A stretch of 64,000 nucleotides of DNA. It comes from Symbiodinium kawagutii. Its lineage: Eukaryota; Sar; Dinophyceae; Suessiales; Symbiodiniaceae. The notes beneath the pieces were generated by a model, which worked only from the letters and a program-made list of their open reading frames with translations, was not told the origin of the DNA and did not search any database. Shown here piece by piece: positions 54,601 through 64,000 of this stretch. Every line of letters starts with the position of its first letter. Position 1 is the first letter of the stretch. The stretch is from NCBI GenBank assembly GCA_009767595.1, contig VSDK01011317.1, forward strand, positions 172,524 through 236,523. The letters are read 5' to 3'. The translations under genes and the position numbers were made by a program.

Positions 54601-55124
54601 TCAACACCAACCATCTGGTCAAGTATTGACATGGGGCGCCGCTTGCGCATCAGCAACCTCGGAATGAATTTCGGACCTGGCAGGAATCTGATTGGAATGG
54701 GGGATTCGGAATTGGGAACTGCCTAGGAACTGGCAGCTAATTGGTTGGGAATCTGGTTGGAAACGGGTAGGAAGCGGGTAACTTGTACTTCGCGTTTCAC
54801 TATTGAAATTTATGAACTACCATATCGCTATGGTTCACAACCATATGTAGGTACAAATGGGTAGGTTAGGTGCTATTAACTCTTGCCCTTCGGGAAGCAA
54901 TCATCTGGAATTAAGAAAACATATGTGTCAGAACGATTTGTGATAGTTCTTTTTGATTTGCACAGCATCTCCATTCATGGTATAGATTTATTCAGGGAAT
55001 AATGGGCTCAGTTCCGAAGTATTCCGGGGGCACTTCATCTCACAAAACATGACCCAAGCGGTGATGACGATCAACGATGGTCATTGACCAGGTCATGGCG
55101 GTTACTGATGCTTAGTGCTGGCTG

Positions 55125-55420
55125 ATGGTTGATGATGGCGATCAACAGCCCAGTGAACTCACCAGCTGCGGCGTCCCCACTGACATGGCAAATTTCTTTA
55201 GTGAATTCACACTCACAACGCTCAGTCGGACAGCGCGCTGTCTACTGGCTGGAGCCCAGATGCAGCGAAAAAAACAATGGCTGGAAACCCAGCTGCTTCG
55301 AAGGCTTCTGGAAGCGCGGATGATGCGTGGTGAAATGGCAGCTGCTTCTGGAAGCTCGGTCGCAAGGCTGGGGAGGATACGAATAACCAAGAATTGGGCT
55401 TCGTTGCGCGTGTTTGAGAA
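55125..55420 (+). CDS. Plus-strand ORF that runs in frame into the 14-bp satellite
   Basis: ATG at 55125. The unique part (about 99 aa) is coding-like: ELTSCGVPTDMANFFSEFTL, then QRKKQWLETQLLRRLLEARM and MRGEMAAASGSSVARLG. The same frame continues through the satellite to a stop at 56514, 463 aa in all, with a 14-residue repeat of the type SVSPRVSHQECLTK. Function unknown. Whether the repeat part is translated or spliced off is not known. Confidence 0.5.
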
Positions 55421-57870
55421 GTGTCTCACCAAGAGTGTCTCACCAAGAGTGTCTCGCCAAAAGTGTCTTACACAGAGTGTCTCACCAAGAGTGTCCCACC
55501 AAGAGTGTCTCACCAAGAGTGTCTCGCCAAAAGTGTCTTACACAGAGTGTCTCACCAAGAGTGTCCCACCAAGAGTGTCTCACCAAGAGTGTCTCGCCAA
55601 AAGTGTCTTACACAGAGTGTCTCACCAAGAGTGTCCCACCAAGAATGTCTCATCAAGAGTGTCTTACAAAGAGTGTTTCACAAAGAGTGTCTTACCAAGA
55701 GTGTCTCACCAAGCGTGTCTTACAAAGACTGTCTCACCGAGAGTGTCTTCCCAAGAGTGTCTCGCCAAGAGTGTCCCACCAAGAGTGTCTCGCCAAGAGT
55801 GTCCCACCAAGAGTGTCTCGCCAAGAGTGTCCCACCAAGAGTGTCTCGCCAAGAGTGTCCCACCAAGAGTGTCTCGCCAAGAGTGTCCCACCAAGAGTGT
55901 CTCGCCAAGAGTGTCCCACCAAGAGTGTCTCGCCAAGAGTGTCCCACCAAGAGTGTCTCGCCAAGAGTGTCCCACCAAGAGTGTCTCGCCAAGAGTGTCC
56001 CACCAAGAGTGTCTCGCCAAGAGTGTCCCACCAAGAGTGTCTCGCAAAGAGTGTCTCACCAAGAGTGTCTTGCAAGAGTGTCTTACTCAGAGTGTCTTAC
56101 CAGGAGTGTCTCACCCAGAGTGTCCCATAAAGAGTGTCTTACAAAGAATGTCTCACCAAGACTGTCCCACAAAGAGTGTCCCACAAGAGTGTCTTACCAA
56201 GAGTGTCTCACAAAGAGTGTCTCACCAAGAGTGTCTTGCAAAGAGTGTCTCACAAAGAGTGTCTCACAAAGAGTGTCTCACCAAGAGTGCCACCAAGAGT
56301 GTCTTACAAAGAGTGTCTCACAAAGAGTGTCTTACAAAGAGTGTCTCACAAAGAGTGTCCCACAAAGAGTGTCGCGCCAAGAATGTCTCACCAAGAGTGT
56401 CTCGACAAAAGTGTGTTACAAAGAGTGTTTCACCAAGAGTGTCTTACAAACAGTGTCTTACAAAGAGTGTCTCACAAAGAGTGTCTTACCTAGAGTGTCT
56501 CACCAAGAGTGTCTAAGAACGCGTGTCTCACAAAGCGTATCTCGCCAAAAGTGTCCAACAAAAAATGTCTTACAAACACTGTCTCACCAAGAGTGTCTTA
56601 CCAAGAGTGTCTCACCAAGAGTGTCTTGCAAAGAGTGTCTCGCAAAGAGTGTCTCACTAAGAGTGTCCCGCCAAGAGTGTCTCACCAAGAGTGTCTCACC
56701 AAGAGTNNNNNNNNNNNNNNNNNNNNNNNNNNNNNNNNNNNNNNNNNNNNNNNNNAAGAGTGTCTCACAAAGCGTATCTCGCCAAGAGTGTCCAACAAAA
56801 AGTGTCTTACAAACACTGTCTCACCGAGAGTGTCTTCCCAAGAGTGTCTCGCAAAGAGTGTCTTACAAAGAATGTCTCACAAAGAGTGTCCCACAAAGAG
56901 TATCTTGCCAAGAGTGTCTCACCAAGAGTGTCTCGCCAAAAGTGTCTTACAAAGAGTGGTCATCAAGAGTGTCCAACAAAGAGTGTCTTACAAAGACTGT
57001 CTCACCGAGAGTGTCTTCCCAAGAGTGTCTTCCCAAGAGTGTCTTCCCAAGAGTGTCTTCCCAAGAGTGTCTTCCCAAGAGTGTCTTCCCAAGAGTGTCT
57101 TCCCAAGAGTGTCTTCCCAAGAGTGTCTTCCCAAGAGTGTCTTCCCAAGAGCGTCTTCCCAAGAGTGTCTCACCAAGAGTGTCTTACAAAGAGTGTCTCA
57201 CAAAGAGTGTCCCACAAAGAGTGTCTTGCCAAGAGTCTCTTTCCTAGAGTGTCTTGCCAAAAGTGTCTTACAATTTGTGTCTCACCAAGAGTGTCTTACC
57301 AACAGTGTCTCACCAAGAGTGTCCCACCAGGAGTGTCTCACCAAGAGTGTCCCACCAGGAGTGTCTCACCAAGAGTGTCCCACCAGGAGTGTCTCACCAA
57401 GAGTGTCCCACCAGGAGTGTCTCACCAAGAGTGTCCCACCAGGAGTGTCTCACCAAGAGTGTCCCACCAGGAGTGTCTCACCAAGAGTGTCCCACCAGGA
57501 GTGTCTCACCAAGAGTGTCCCACCAGGAGTGTCTCACCAAGAGTGTCCCACCAGGAGTGTCTCACCAAGAGTGTCCCACCAGGAGTGTCTCACCAAGAGT
57601 GTCCCACCAGGAGTGTCTCACCAAGAGTGTCCCACCAAGAGTGTCTCCCCAAGAGTGTCTTCCCAAGAATGTCCCACCAAGAGTGTCTCACCAAGAGTCT
57701 CCCACAAAGAGTGTTTCACAAAGAGTGTCTTACCAAGAGTGTCTCACCAAGAGCGTTTTACCAGGAATGTCTCACCAAGAGTGTCCCACCAAGAGTGTCT
57801 CACCAAGAGTGTCCCACCAAGAGTGTCTCACCAAGAGTGTCTTACCCAGAGAGTCCGACCAAGAGTGAGA
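55421..57870. repeat. 14-bp satellite (GTCTCACCAAGAGT)n
   Basis: About 175 units. Sub-blocks: 28-bp pairs GTCTCGCC/GTCCCACC at 55750-56045; GTCTTCCCAAGAGT at 57010-57170; 28-bp pairs with CCAGGAGT at 57300-57620. The monomer has no stop in any plus frame, so all three frames are open for long distances. Confidence 0.97.
56707..56755. other. Assembly gap, 49 N
   Basis: Run of N inside the 14-bp satellite; array length is therefore uncertain. Confidence 1.
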
Positions 57871-58124
57871 CCTTGCGACAAGCAGTTTCACAGCAAAGGG
57901 CGGTACGCAACATGCGGTAACAGAATCGGAGCAATGGTAAACTTCCGCGCAATTCCCTCACCGTGAACGGACTTAACACTCAACCAATTTACTAATTTTC
58001 CAAAAGCAATGGAAAGTGGACAACGCAAACTACAGATCAAACACTACAGATCAAACACTAGGAAATATATCAAATAAGCTCTCTACTTCAAGACTCTTGC
58101 AGCGATGCGCCATCAAAATACACA

Positions 58125-58370
58125 ATGTTTTGGCTAGTTTTGGCGCGCTGTAGCGCAAGATTGCAAGTCAAGAAAAAAAGGAAACCATGTAAAGAACTGC
58201 AAATTGACATGTATGATGCAGTAGGTGTGTATTCACACGCCGTCACTCAGTTGAAAAAAAAAGGGTTGATAAAGCAAAAGCCATGCGAATTGCCCAAAAC
58301 AGTCTTGCAGTCAGTGTTTCTGCGCACTATAAAAGCCCTTGACAGAACATGGCAAAAGGTCACCATTTGG
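58125..58370 (+). CDS. Putative exon ending at family A element A10
   Basis: ATG at 58125, frame KKKRKPCKELQIDMYDAVGV, then YSHAVTQLKKKGLIKQKPCE and RTIKALDRTWQKVTIW, in phase 0 up to GTGTTTCTC of A10. Without splicing it would end at 58416 inside A10. Basic, helical. Confidence 0.52.
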
Positions 58371-58452
58371 GTGTTTCTCAAAATAGGGGACCCCCCAAAT
58401 CATCATTCACAAAAATAAACTAACCACAATTTTGGGCGGTCCGAATCTAAAG
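58371..58452 (+). mobile_element. Family A element, copy A10 (intron-like)
   Basis: TGG|GTGTTTCTCAAAATAGG at the left; GGTCCGAATCTAAAG at the right end; core CCCCCCAAATCATC. Confidence 0.65.
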
Positions 58453-58461
58453 AACCCCACG

Positions 58462-58556
58462 AAAATGGTTGGTTTAGCCTTTGTCTTTCCTATTAGTGTT
58501 TGTGATTTTCCGTATTATTGATGGTCAAATTTTGACCCATACCCATTTCAAGGAAA
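58462..58556 (+). mobile_element. Family C element, copy C5 (partial)
   Basis: Right end AATTTTGACCCATACCCAT; the left end is not clear. Confidence 0.45.
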
Positions 58557-58668
58557 GAAAAAATTGCAGGGACTACCCCAGAGGTTTTGTGTCTCACCGT
58601 CCACCTGTTTGGCTTCAGCAGCATGTGCCATAGTAAATACCTCAGTTGCACGCGGCGGTCATCGGCAC

Positions 58669-58887
58669 ATGTCCAAGAAATCCCAAGATCATCATTTATT
58701 CGCAAAAAGCTTTTTCAAGATCTACCTTAGCGCAAAGAGGCTGCGATGTACCTTTTTCGGCCGAGATGCGTTTGACGAGGTGTCTGGGCCGCCCAAACGC
58801 GCAAAGATTGACCTCGCAAAAAAACAATGCTTGTACAGGCTGCCCGAAGACGCCACTTGTACTCACAATTGCGCAAACGAAAAATAG
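58669..58887 (+). CDS. Putative C-terminal exon, 72 codons
   Basis: Frame MSKKSQDHHLFAKSFFKIYL, SAKRLRCTFFGRDAFDEVSG, PPKRAKIDLAKKQCLYRL, stop at 58885. PPKRAKID resembles a nuclear localisation signal. The frame is open upstream too. A minus frame overlaps. Confidence 0.45.
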   Translation: MSKKSQDHHLFAKSFFKIYLSAKRLRCTFFGRDAFDEVSGPPKRAKIDLAKKQCLYRLPEDATCTHNCANEK

Positions 58888-59219
58888 GGAATTGGACACT
58901 GGAGACTTACCTCATTGACACCCCCTCAGACCCAGCGAACTCTTGATGTCAACCATCTAAAGCGTCACAAGGAACAAACGTCTGGTCAGATTGCTCGAAC
59001 ATCCCAATGCGTGGACATATTCTGCAGTTCCTGAGCGACCCTCTGTTCGTGCAACGGCTCTGCCATTTGCAATTGGCTTAGTACAGGTGCGTGGTTATTT
59101 GGCTAGCTTATGGATAGTGGAGCTGGTTCTTTCCATGCGTTTTAAGGAAATCAAAGCAGCCTCGCTTGGCATACGACGAAATAACTAAAAAAAAACACGT
59201 AAAGCAAAAGAAAGCAAAT

Positions 59220-59670
59220 GGAAAAGCAAAAAAATAAACAAAACAGATTTACATCTGGTTTGCCGTTTTTGGTTTTATTTCGCATGTTTCACATTTATTT
59301 TGCATTTCTGTCGCTTTTATTTTGCATTTGTTTTGCTTAATTATATTTTGCATGTGTTTGCTTTTATTTTGTTTTTTGTTCGCTTTTATTTTGCATGTTT
59401 TTCACTTTTTGCCTGGGGATTTGCACAATTCTCAAATTATGGTGCATATTTCAGCGAGGTCAAAAAAAAAGCAAAAAAAAGCGAAGGAAAAAGCAAAAAA
59501 AATGCAAATTTACATTGTGGTTCGCCTTTTTGTTTTTTTGGATTATAGATGTTTGCTTTTCTTTTGCTTTTCTTTTGCTTTTTTTGCTTTTTCGTTTGCT
59601 TTGAATTTGCTTTTGTTTTGCTTTTTCAATTTTTTGTTGGTGTTTCAGCCGCCAGGCTGAAATTGTTTTA
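59220..59670 (+). repeat. A/T-rich repeat G, right copy
   Basis: Reverse complement of 54222-54600 with the same core (GGGGATTTGCACAATTCTCA) and the hairpin TTTCAGCCGCCAGGCTGAAA at its outer end. Confidence 0.8.
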
Positions 59671-59699
59671 CTTAAAGCAAGGATGGACCAATGTTTGGG

Positions 59700-60150
59700 A
59701 TGAGAGTCCGACGGGTTTGCAGAACTCCTTATCTAATCCCCAACTACAACCAGTATCAACCAGGGAAGTCCCCTGTTAGCTTCGGGAGAACAACGAGGCC
59801 CAAGTTATCCTTCCGCCGGGCATGATCGTCTCTTTTTGTCCTCAAACAACCCTGGCGAGGTTACTTCCTCTCATGGTCGGTTGCCATCCACAATGATCTA
59901 GCATTGACAACTTAAAGTGAGTTCCAAGTCAGATCATTTACAGTTCTAAGGTAGATCGTGGGCAACGAACACTCAAATATGATAACTGCCAACTAGATCA
60001 TCAACAACTATTGCATCGTATCTATTAACAAGTATGATTGCATAATACAATAATCAATGGTTTCAAACAACAATCATGATTATTCACAAATACAATATTA
60101 TAGTCATCAACAAATCACTATAAAATCGTAGTTATTGCTGTAATTATTAA
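59700..60150. other. A/T-rich stretch, no gene seen
   Basis: No coding-like frame. Confidence 0.45.
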
Positions 60151-60166
60151 TTACTAATAATTAGCA

Positions 60167-60403
60167 CTACACTATGTTCATGCGCAGCCACCCAAACGCG
60201 AATGCACGGCAAACCTCAGTGGCGCCACAATTTTCTGCTCCGCAGGGCAAGCACGGGATGAGTCTCTGCAGGAGCTGCCTCCAGACCTGTGCTGCTTGGT
60301 TTCGGCACTGATCCAATGGGTCAAGGGACATCCCGCGGCGTTCCTCCCTTGGTGTTGGAGCGTAGTCTCTTGACGCAGATCTGATTGATGGGGTTTGATA
60401 CAT
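60167..60403 (-). CDS. Putative exon, 78 codons to a stop
   Basis: ATG at 60403. Coding-like core: LDPLDQCRNQAAQVWRQLLQ, then RLIPCLPCGAENCGATEVC and AFAFGWLRMNIV, stop at 60167. Could be the last exon of the minus-strand series from 64 kb, or separate. Confidence 0.52.
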   Translation of the reverse strand: MYQTPSIRSASRDYAPTPREERRGMSLDPLDQCRNQAAQVWRQLLQRLIPCLPCGAENCGATEVCRAFAFGWLRMNIV

Positions 60404-60475
60404 ACGTGTATCTCTAACTATAAATATGCGTTTGTTTGCATAATTTTGTATGTTTCTATCAACTATTCTGGATAT

Positions 60476-60703
60476 ATGCTAACATGGTTTATTGATGCTT
60501 CGTCTGCTCGCCTTTTTGGAATGGCTTTTCTATGGTTGGCTGGAAGGTCACCAGCCGCGGGAGTGGTTGCCACCCTGTGGTTAATTGGGGGTCACTGCTC
60601 TGGGAATATGTTCCTCACCGAGATTAGAAGCTATGTCAAGTGGAAAACCATAACGAAGGATGGTTGCATGGTTTTCTGCTTGCACAATTTTCCGAAAAAA
60701 TAA
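60476..60703 (+). CDS. Possible membrane-protein ORF, 75 aa
   Basis: ATG at 60476; hydrophobic SARLFGMAFLWLAGRSPAAG then VVATLWLIGGHCSGN; stop at 60701. Moderate support only. Confidence 0.35.
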   Translation: MLTWFIDASSARLFGMAFLWLAGRSPAAGVVATLWLIGGHCSGNMFLTEIRSYVKWKTITKDGCMVFCLHNFPKK

Positions 60704-61224
60704 CGTTAGACTCATGAGCGTGATATTGGCGGATAATGGCTCATGATGGTCCATATTGGTTTATACCGGTGGATTGAAAAATCCGTATTAACCATCACAA
60801 ACTCACAAACCATTATTTACCAGCAATAAATCATCATTGAACATTCGATTCCCTGTGAGCATCACGAACCATAGAAATCTGACAGAAGGGAATCTGTCAC
60901 CCAGGCATCCAAGGAACTTCTTCCGGTTGCACTGCTCCTGGCGGGAGGTCATGAAGCAACTTCATGATCATGCCCTATGGATGGCACAAAACGCACAAGC
61001 TTGGCTCTTGTCATAGCAGTAGGGGATGGTTATGACATTATGGCAATCTCACCTTCATTGATGGTACAAAACACGCAAGCTTGGCTTTTTTCCTAGGGGA
61101 TGCTTATAGCACTATTTTTACCTATTGACGACTATGATGCATCTATTCTTGGAGAATACCCTCCTTCGCGGCTCATATCTTCCATTGATGAAGAATCCTC
61201 CCCTATTGGATCTATAACAATGCC

Positions 61225-61449
61225 TTATTGAAGCAGAATCATCACCGATTGATGGATAACTCTAACCACATCAGCCCGTGCACAAGAACCCTCCAGTGGT
61301 TGCAGCTTCAGCAGTCCTTCTTCAGGAGCTTTCTCACCCAACATGCGACTGGCAGCGGCTTTGGCCTCGCCGCTTTGGACGTTCCAATTGCACACCAGCC
61401 GTTGGGTTCCCATGAAAAGTGCGGCTGGGAGGTACTTCCAGGTATGCAT
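61225..61449 (-). CDS. Putative exon region
   Basis: Open from ATG 61449 (MHTWKYLPAALFMGTQRLVC). A well-formed internal exon is possible at 61372-61338: acceptor TCCAAAG, SGEAKAAASRMLG, donor GTGAGAAAG. Confidence 0.5.
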   Translation of the reverse strand: MHTWKYLPAALFMGTQRLVCNWNVQSGEAKAAASRMLGEKAPEEGLLKLQPLEGSCARADVVRVIHQSVMILLQ

Positions 61450-61661
61450 ATACCATGAGATACCATGAGATAGCTATACATGTCACAACCAATAATATTG
61501 ACATCATTTCCTTCTCACAATGCTTAATTCATCACTACTGGTTGTCATCCATTATGAAGCATTATCCGTCATCAAACACCAATGTCATCATGATGTTAAC
61601 ATCAATCACCATCAATGGTGAATCCAATAAAATGCACCATTGATTCAGCACATTCATTCCA

Positions 61662-61744
61662 GCTAGCTTGGCAGAATCACAGGATCGCAGCTCCCTGGAT
61701 CCAGGGAAGGGCTGTGGCGCCTCCTTGGCATACTCCCGCTGAGC
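61662..61744 (-). CDS. Putative exon
   Basis: Acceptor CTCGCCAG|GCT, AQREYAKEAPQPFPGSREL; 3' edge uncertain. A second frame gives SAGVCQGGATALPWIQGAA with a stop. Confidence 0.4.
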
Positions 61745-62067
61745 CTGGCGAGAATGGTTCCACTTCAATGGATGCCAATGGAATTCCAGGGTTGATAATG
61801 GTCATAAATGTGAATAGAATGGTGAATAGAATGGTAAATAGAATGGTTAATATTCCACTTCACTGAATAAGAATCATGGTTAATAGTGTATATTCCATGG
61901 GTGACAATGGCTAGAAACAGGGAATCTCATGGTTTATAATGGCCAATAGCTGCTATGTGAAAGACGTGGCGCTGGTAACAAAACAGTCGACGTCTGTTGA
62001 TTGCAGTGGTTGTATCGATCCATACCACCTGATACACATCAACAAGCTGACATCACCATTTGCTCAC

Positions 62068-62116
62068 GTGCGTGGAGCTTGACCATTTGCTCAAAGGGGA
62101 GCTTGGCAACTGGACT
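62068..62116 (-). CDS. Putative exon
   Basis: Acceptor GGATTCAG, SPVAKLPFEQMVKLHA, donor GTGAGC (phase 1). A GA donor 2 nt later would join 61744 in phase 0. Confidence 0.48.
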
Positions 62117-63126
62117 CTGAATCCACCCACCTCTACAGAGTGTCATCAACCATCACCAGCCCATCACCAGCATCAACCATTGGTTTTCGCTTCACATTTT
62201 ACTATGATGAGAATTTCCAGCCACCACTTCCCGCCACTGATGTGCGCAACCAGCATTCAGCAGTTATTATTCTCTTTCAAGCACAATGGGTGTCTCTTCA
62301 GAAGAGGGTTTCTTCAGCTCAACATGCAGATTCTTGTGGCTAAACAAATCCCAAAACATTTCCATGAAACTGGGGTAGCATGAGCAACCCAAGATTGTGA
62401 AGCGGTGAGCTGGGATTTTTGTTAGGTTCAGTTGGGAAAAAATTAGGCTAAGGTGGGAGCGAGGGACCGAAATTGGGAAAAAGTTGAGAATGCATTGGGA
62501 AAATTTTAGGCTAATTAACAAACAGGAGAGGACGGAGGGGCCAAAATTGGGAATGCATTGGGAAAATTTTAGGCTACTTAACAAACAATACTCACAGTGA
62601 GAGGACGGAGGGGCCAAAATTGGGAAAAAGTTGGGAATGAATTGGGAATAATTTGGGAAGAATTTAGGTTCAATTGGGAATTGTTTAGGCAATTTTAGGT
62701 TTTGTTGGGATTTGGTGGGATTTCAGTGGGAAACGCATTTTGTGAACTTGGCTTGAAGAAGCACTGTGCTGAAGAAGCACTGCAAGTGCTTCAATGATAT
62801 TCATCAATAATTATCACTAATGATCATCACTGACCCTAGTGGACACTAAACACATTGATTGCGAGCGGTCCTGAGAGTGATGATTTGTCATGATGATTCA
62901 ATGTAGCTCATGTTATCTTGGTTGAATAGTAACTGATGGGTTTATGATGCATTTTTCAAACACTAACCATCACCAACCGTCGCCAACCGTCACAGACCAT
63001 CAGCAACCGTCACTAATCATGGTTAATTGATGGTAATCATCACTGAAACCCATAAAAACCATGGTTTTGGATGGGTTTGGGCTGGTTTTTGATGGTTCTT
63101 CATCGCTCATCACTCAAATCCCACGG

Positions 63127-63167
63127 CTAAGCCTCGCGAAGCTGTTCGACCAACGCTCGAGCTTCAC
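63127..63167 (-). CDS. TPR protein gene, following exon with stop
   Basis: Acceptor CTTCCGAG|GT, EARALVEQLREA, TAG at 63127. It joins the exon at 63661-63740 exactly (G plus GT gives Gly after PNN) and forms the helix that usually follows the last TPR. If GCTTAG is a GC donor, the protein continues instead. Confidence 0.68.
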
Positions 63168-63245
63168 CTCGGAAGCTCGTCACAGCTCGGGTTTGCAGCG
63201 TTGCCGGTGCACCAGGAGGGTGGTGAAGAGATGTGGAACGGCCAA

Positions 63246-63345
63246 ATCCAACTGGTTAGTGATGGTTGATGGTGATTGATGATGGTTGAAGATGGCTGAT
63301 GATGGTTGATGATGGCTGATGATGGTTGATGATGGCTGATGATGG
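63246..63345. repeat. GATGGTTGAT/GATGGCTGAT tandem
   Basis: Alternating 10-bp words, about 20-bp period. Confidence 0.9.
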
Positions 63346-63660
63346 TTGATAATGGCTACTCATGGTCAAAACTGGTTGCTGATGGTTGATGATGGTCGGG
63401 TATGGTTGGGTCATGATGGCATGTGTGATGGCTATTCTGATGATTACTGATGATTAAACCATCACTTGTCGTTGTTGACAGGTTTCAAATCACAATTGGT
63501 GATTGTTTCTCAGCAATCAGACTACGTGGGGAATACCAAGCACTCAGCCGCCATCTTAACAAAACCATCATAGCAGCAACCACCCTTGTCGTCTACCATT
63601 GCCAACTCATGGCCCAATGCCACGGTTCGGAACTGGTTGTCACTGCAGGTCCCAAGTGAC

Positions 63661-63740
63661 CGTTGTTGGGCTGCAACTTCAGCAAGGCCGTGAGGTCCTT
63701 CATGGCGGCAGAAAAGTTGGAGAGCTGGAATTCCGCCGAC
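63661..63740 (-). CDS. TPR protein gene, internal exon
   Basis: Acceptor CTGCAGAG|G, SAEFQLSNFSAAMKDLTALL then KLQPNN, donor GTCACT in phase 1. This is the second helix and end of a tetratricopeptide repeat (A....L..F..A..D......L.P.N). It joins the right-edge exon through GC plus G (Ala). TPRs are protein-binding scaffolds, as in co-chaperones and FKBP-type isomerases. Confidence 0.8.
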
Positions 63741-63925
63741 CTCTGCAGCAGGTTTGGTTTGCATCAGCGCGAGGTGCTGCTACCCCACCATCTTACCACC
63801 CACCTCGAGATGCCAATTTCTGGTGGGAAAACATAGCAAGCATGACAATTTCTGGTGGAAAAAATGGCAAAATCTTCGGTTTTTGATGGTTTTTGGCTGG
63901 TTCGCTCCAGTTCTTGTCAAGCGAC

Positions 63926-64000
63926 GCACGGCGATAGAGGGCTTTCAGTTGCCCCGGTTCCTTTTCCAGCACGAAATCGCAGAGTTCTTTGGCTCGGTGT
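63926..64000 (-). CDS. TPR protein gene, exon cut by the right edge
   Basis: HRAKELCDFVLEKEPGQLKA then LYRRA, donor GTCGCT in phase 2. A..C...L...P...KALYRRA is the end of one TPR and the first helix of the next. The 5' part of the gene lies outside the window. Confidence 0.8.

Noticed and set aside
54075..54656. 193-aa Phe/Cys/Lys-rich ORF and its partner at 59.3-59.7 kb
   Set aside because: Both come from A/T-rich repeat G; composition follows the repeat and not a protein.
55421..57966. Very long ORFs in all three plus frames and several minus frames of the 14-bp satellite
   Set aside because: The repeat unit simply lacks stop codons; 14 is not a multiple of 3, so every frame cycles through the same codons. 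Only the 55125 ORF has a unique coding-like start.

Overview
This looks like nuclear DNA of a dinoflagellate, most likely Suessiales-type (Symbiodiniaceae or Polarella-like). The organism is inferred; no marker gene names it. The reasons are: many very short exons with G/C-rich third positions in A/T-rich, repeat-filled DNA; acceptors that are mostly AG|G; donors that include GC and possibly GA as well as GT; many satellites and small inverted-repeat elements; and no bacterial features such as operons with ribosome binding sites. There are no rRNA or tRNA genes, and no CRISPR array. Only a few proteins could be recognised. Most exon calls rest on open frame, codon pattern and splice signals read by eye.

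Left end (1-3.3 kb): three minus-strand intact ORFs form a mobile-element-like cluster. They are a 173-aa protein of unknown function, a 541-aa tyrosine recombinase with a complete R-K-HxxR-W-Y active site, and the start of a third ORF that runs off the window. From 4.3 to 7.2 kb there are scattered exon candidates on both strands.

7.9-28 kb: a minus-strand C2-domain gene can be followed through five exons (19.9, 18.9, 8.4, 8.1 and 8.0 kb). The intron between the second and third of these is about 10.4 kb. It holds a 7.9-kb satellite of the decamer ATAAATCCCT, which contains 60 apparently identical 74-bp higher-order units. Further minus-strand exons at 21-28 kb may be the upstream part of this gene or another gene.

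28.8-32.2 kb: a 3.4-kb inverted-repeat element has regularly spaced palindromic repeats and TTAA at both borders. 33-40 kb: minus-strand exons include the last three exons of a TMEM65-family membrane protein gene (37.9-36.4 kb). 40.8-45.8 kb: a plus-strand exon series ends in a stop codon at 45.8 kb. 46-54 kb: exon candidates on both strands, including a plus-strand gene start at 49.2 kb.

54-60 kb: a pair of inverted A/T-rich repeats encloses a 14-bp satellite (55.4-57.9 kb, with a 49-N gap). A plus-strand ORF with an ordinary N-terminal region runs in frame into this satellite. 60-64 kb: minus-strand exons include the C-terminal TPR repeats of a protein whose gene continues past the right edge; three exons join there in correct phase.

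At least five families of short terminal-inverted-repeat elements (A-E, roughly 80-215 bp) are scattered through the window. Families A and B carry GT at the left end and AG at the right end, like introns. One family A copy (5512-5601), if spliced out, joins two long open frames in phase. These introner-like elements and the 3.4-kb palindromic-repeat element are the most interesting items here.
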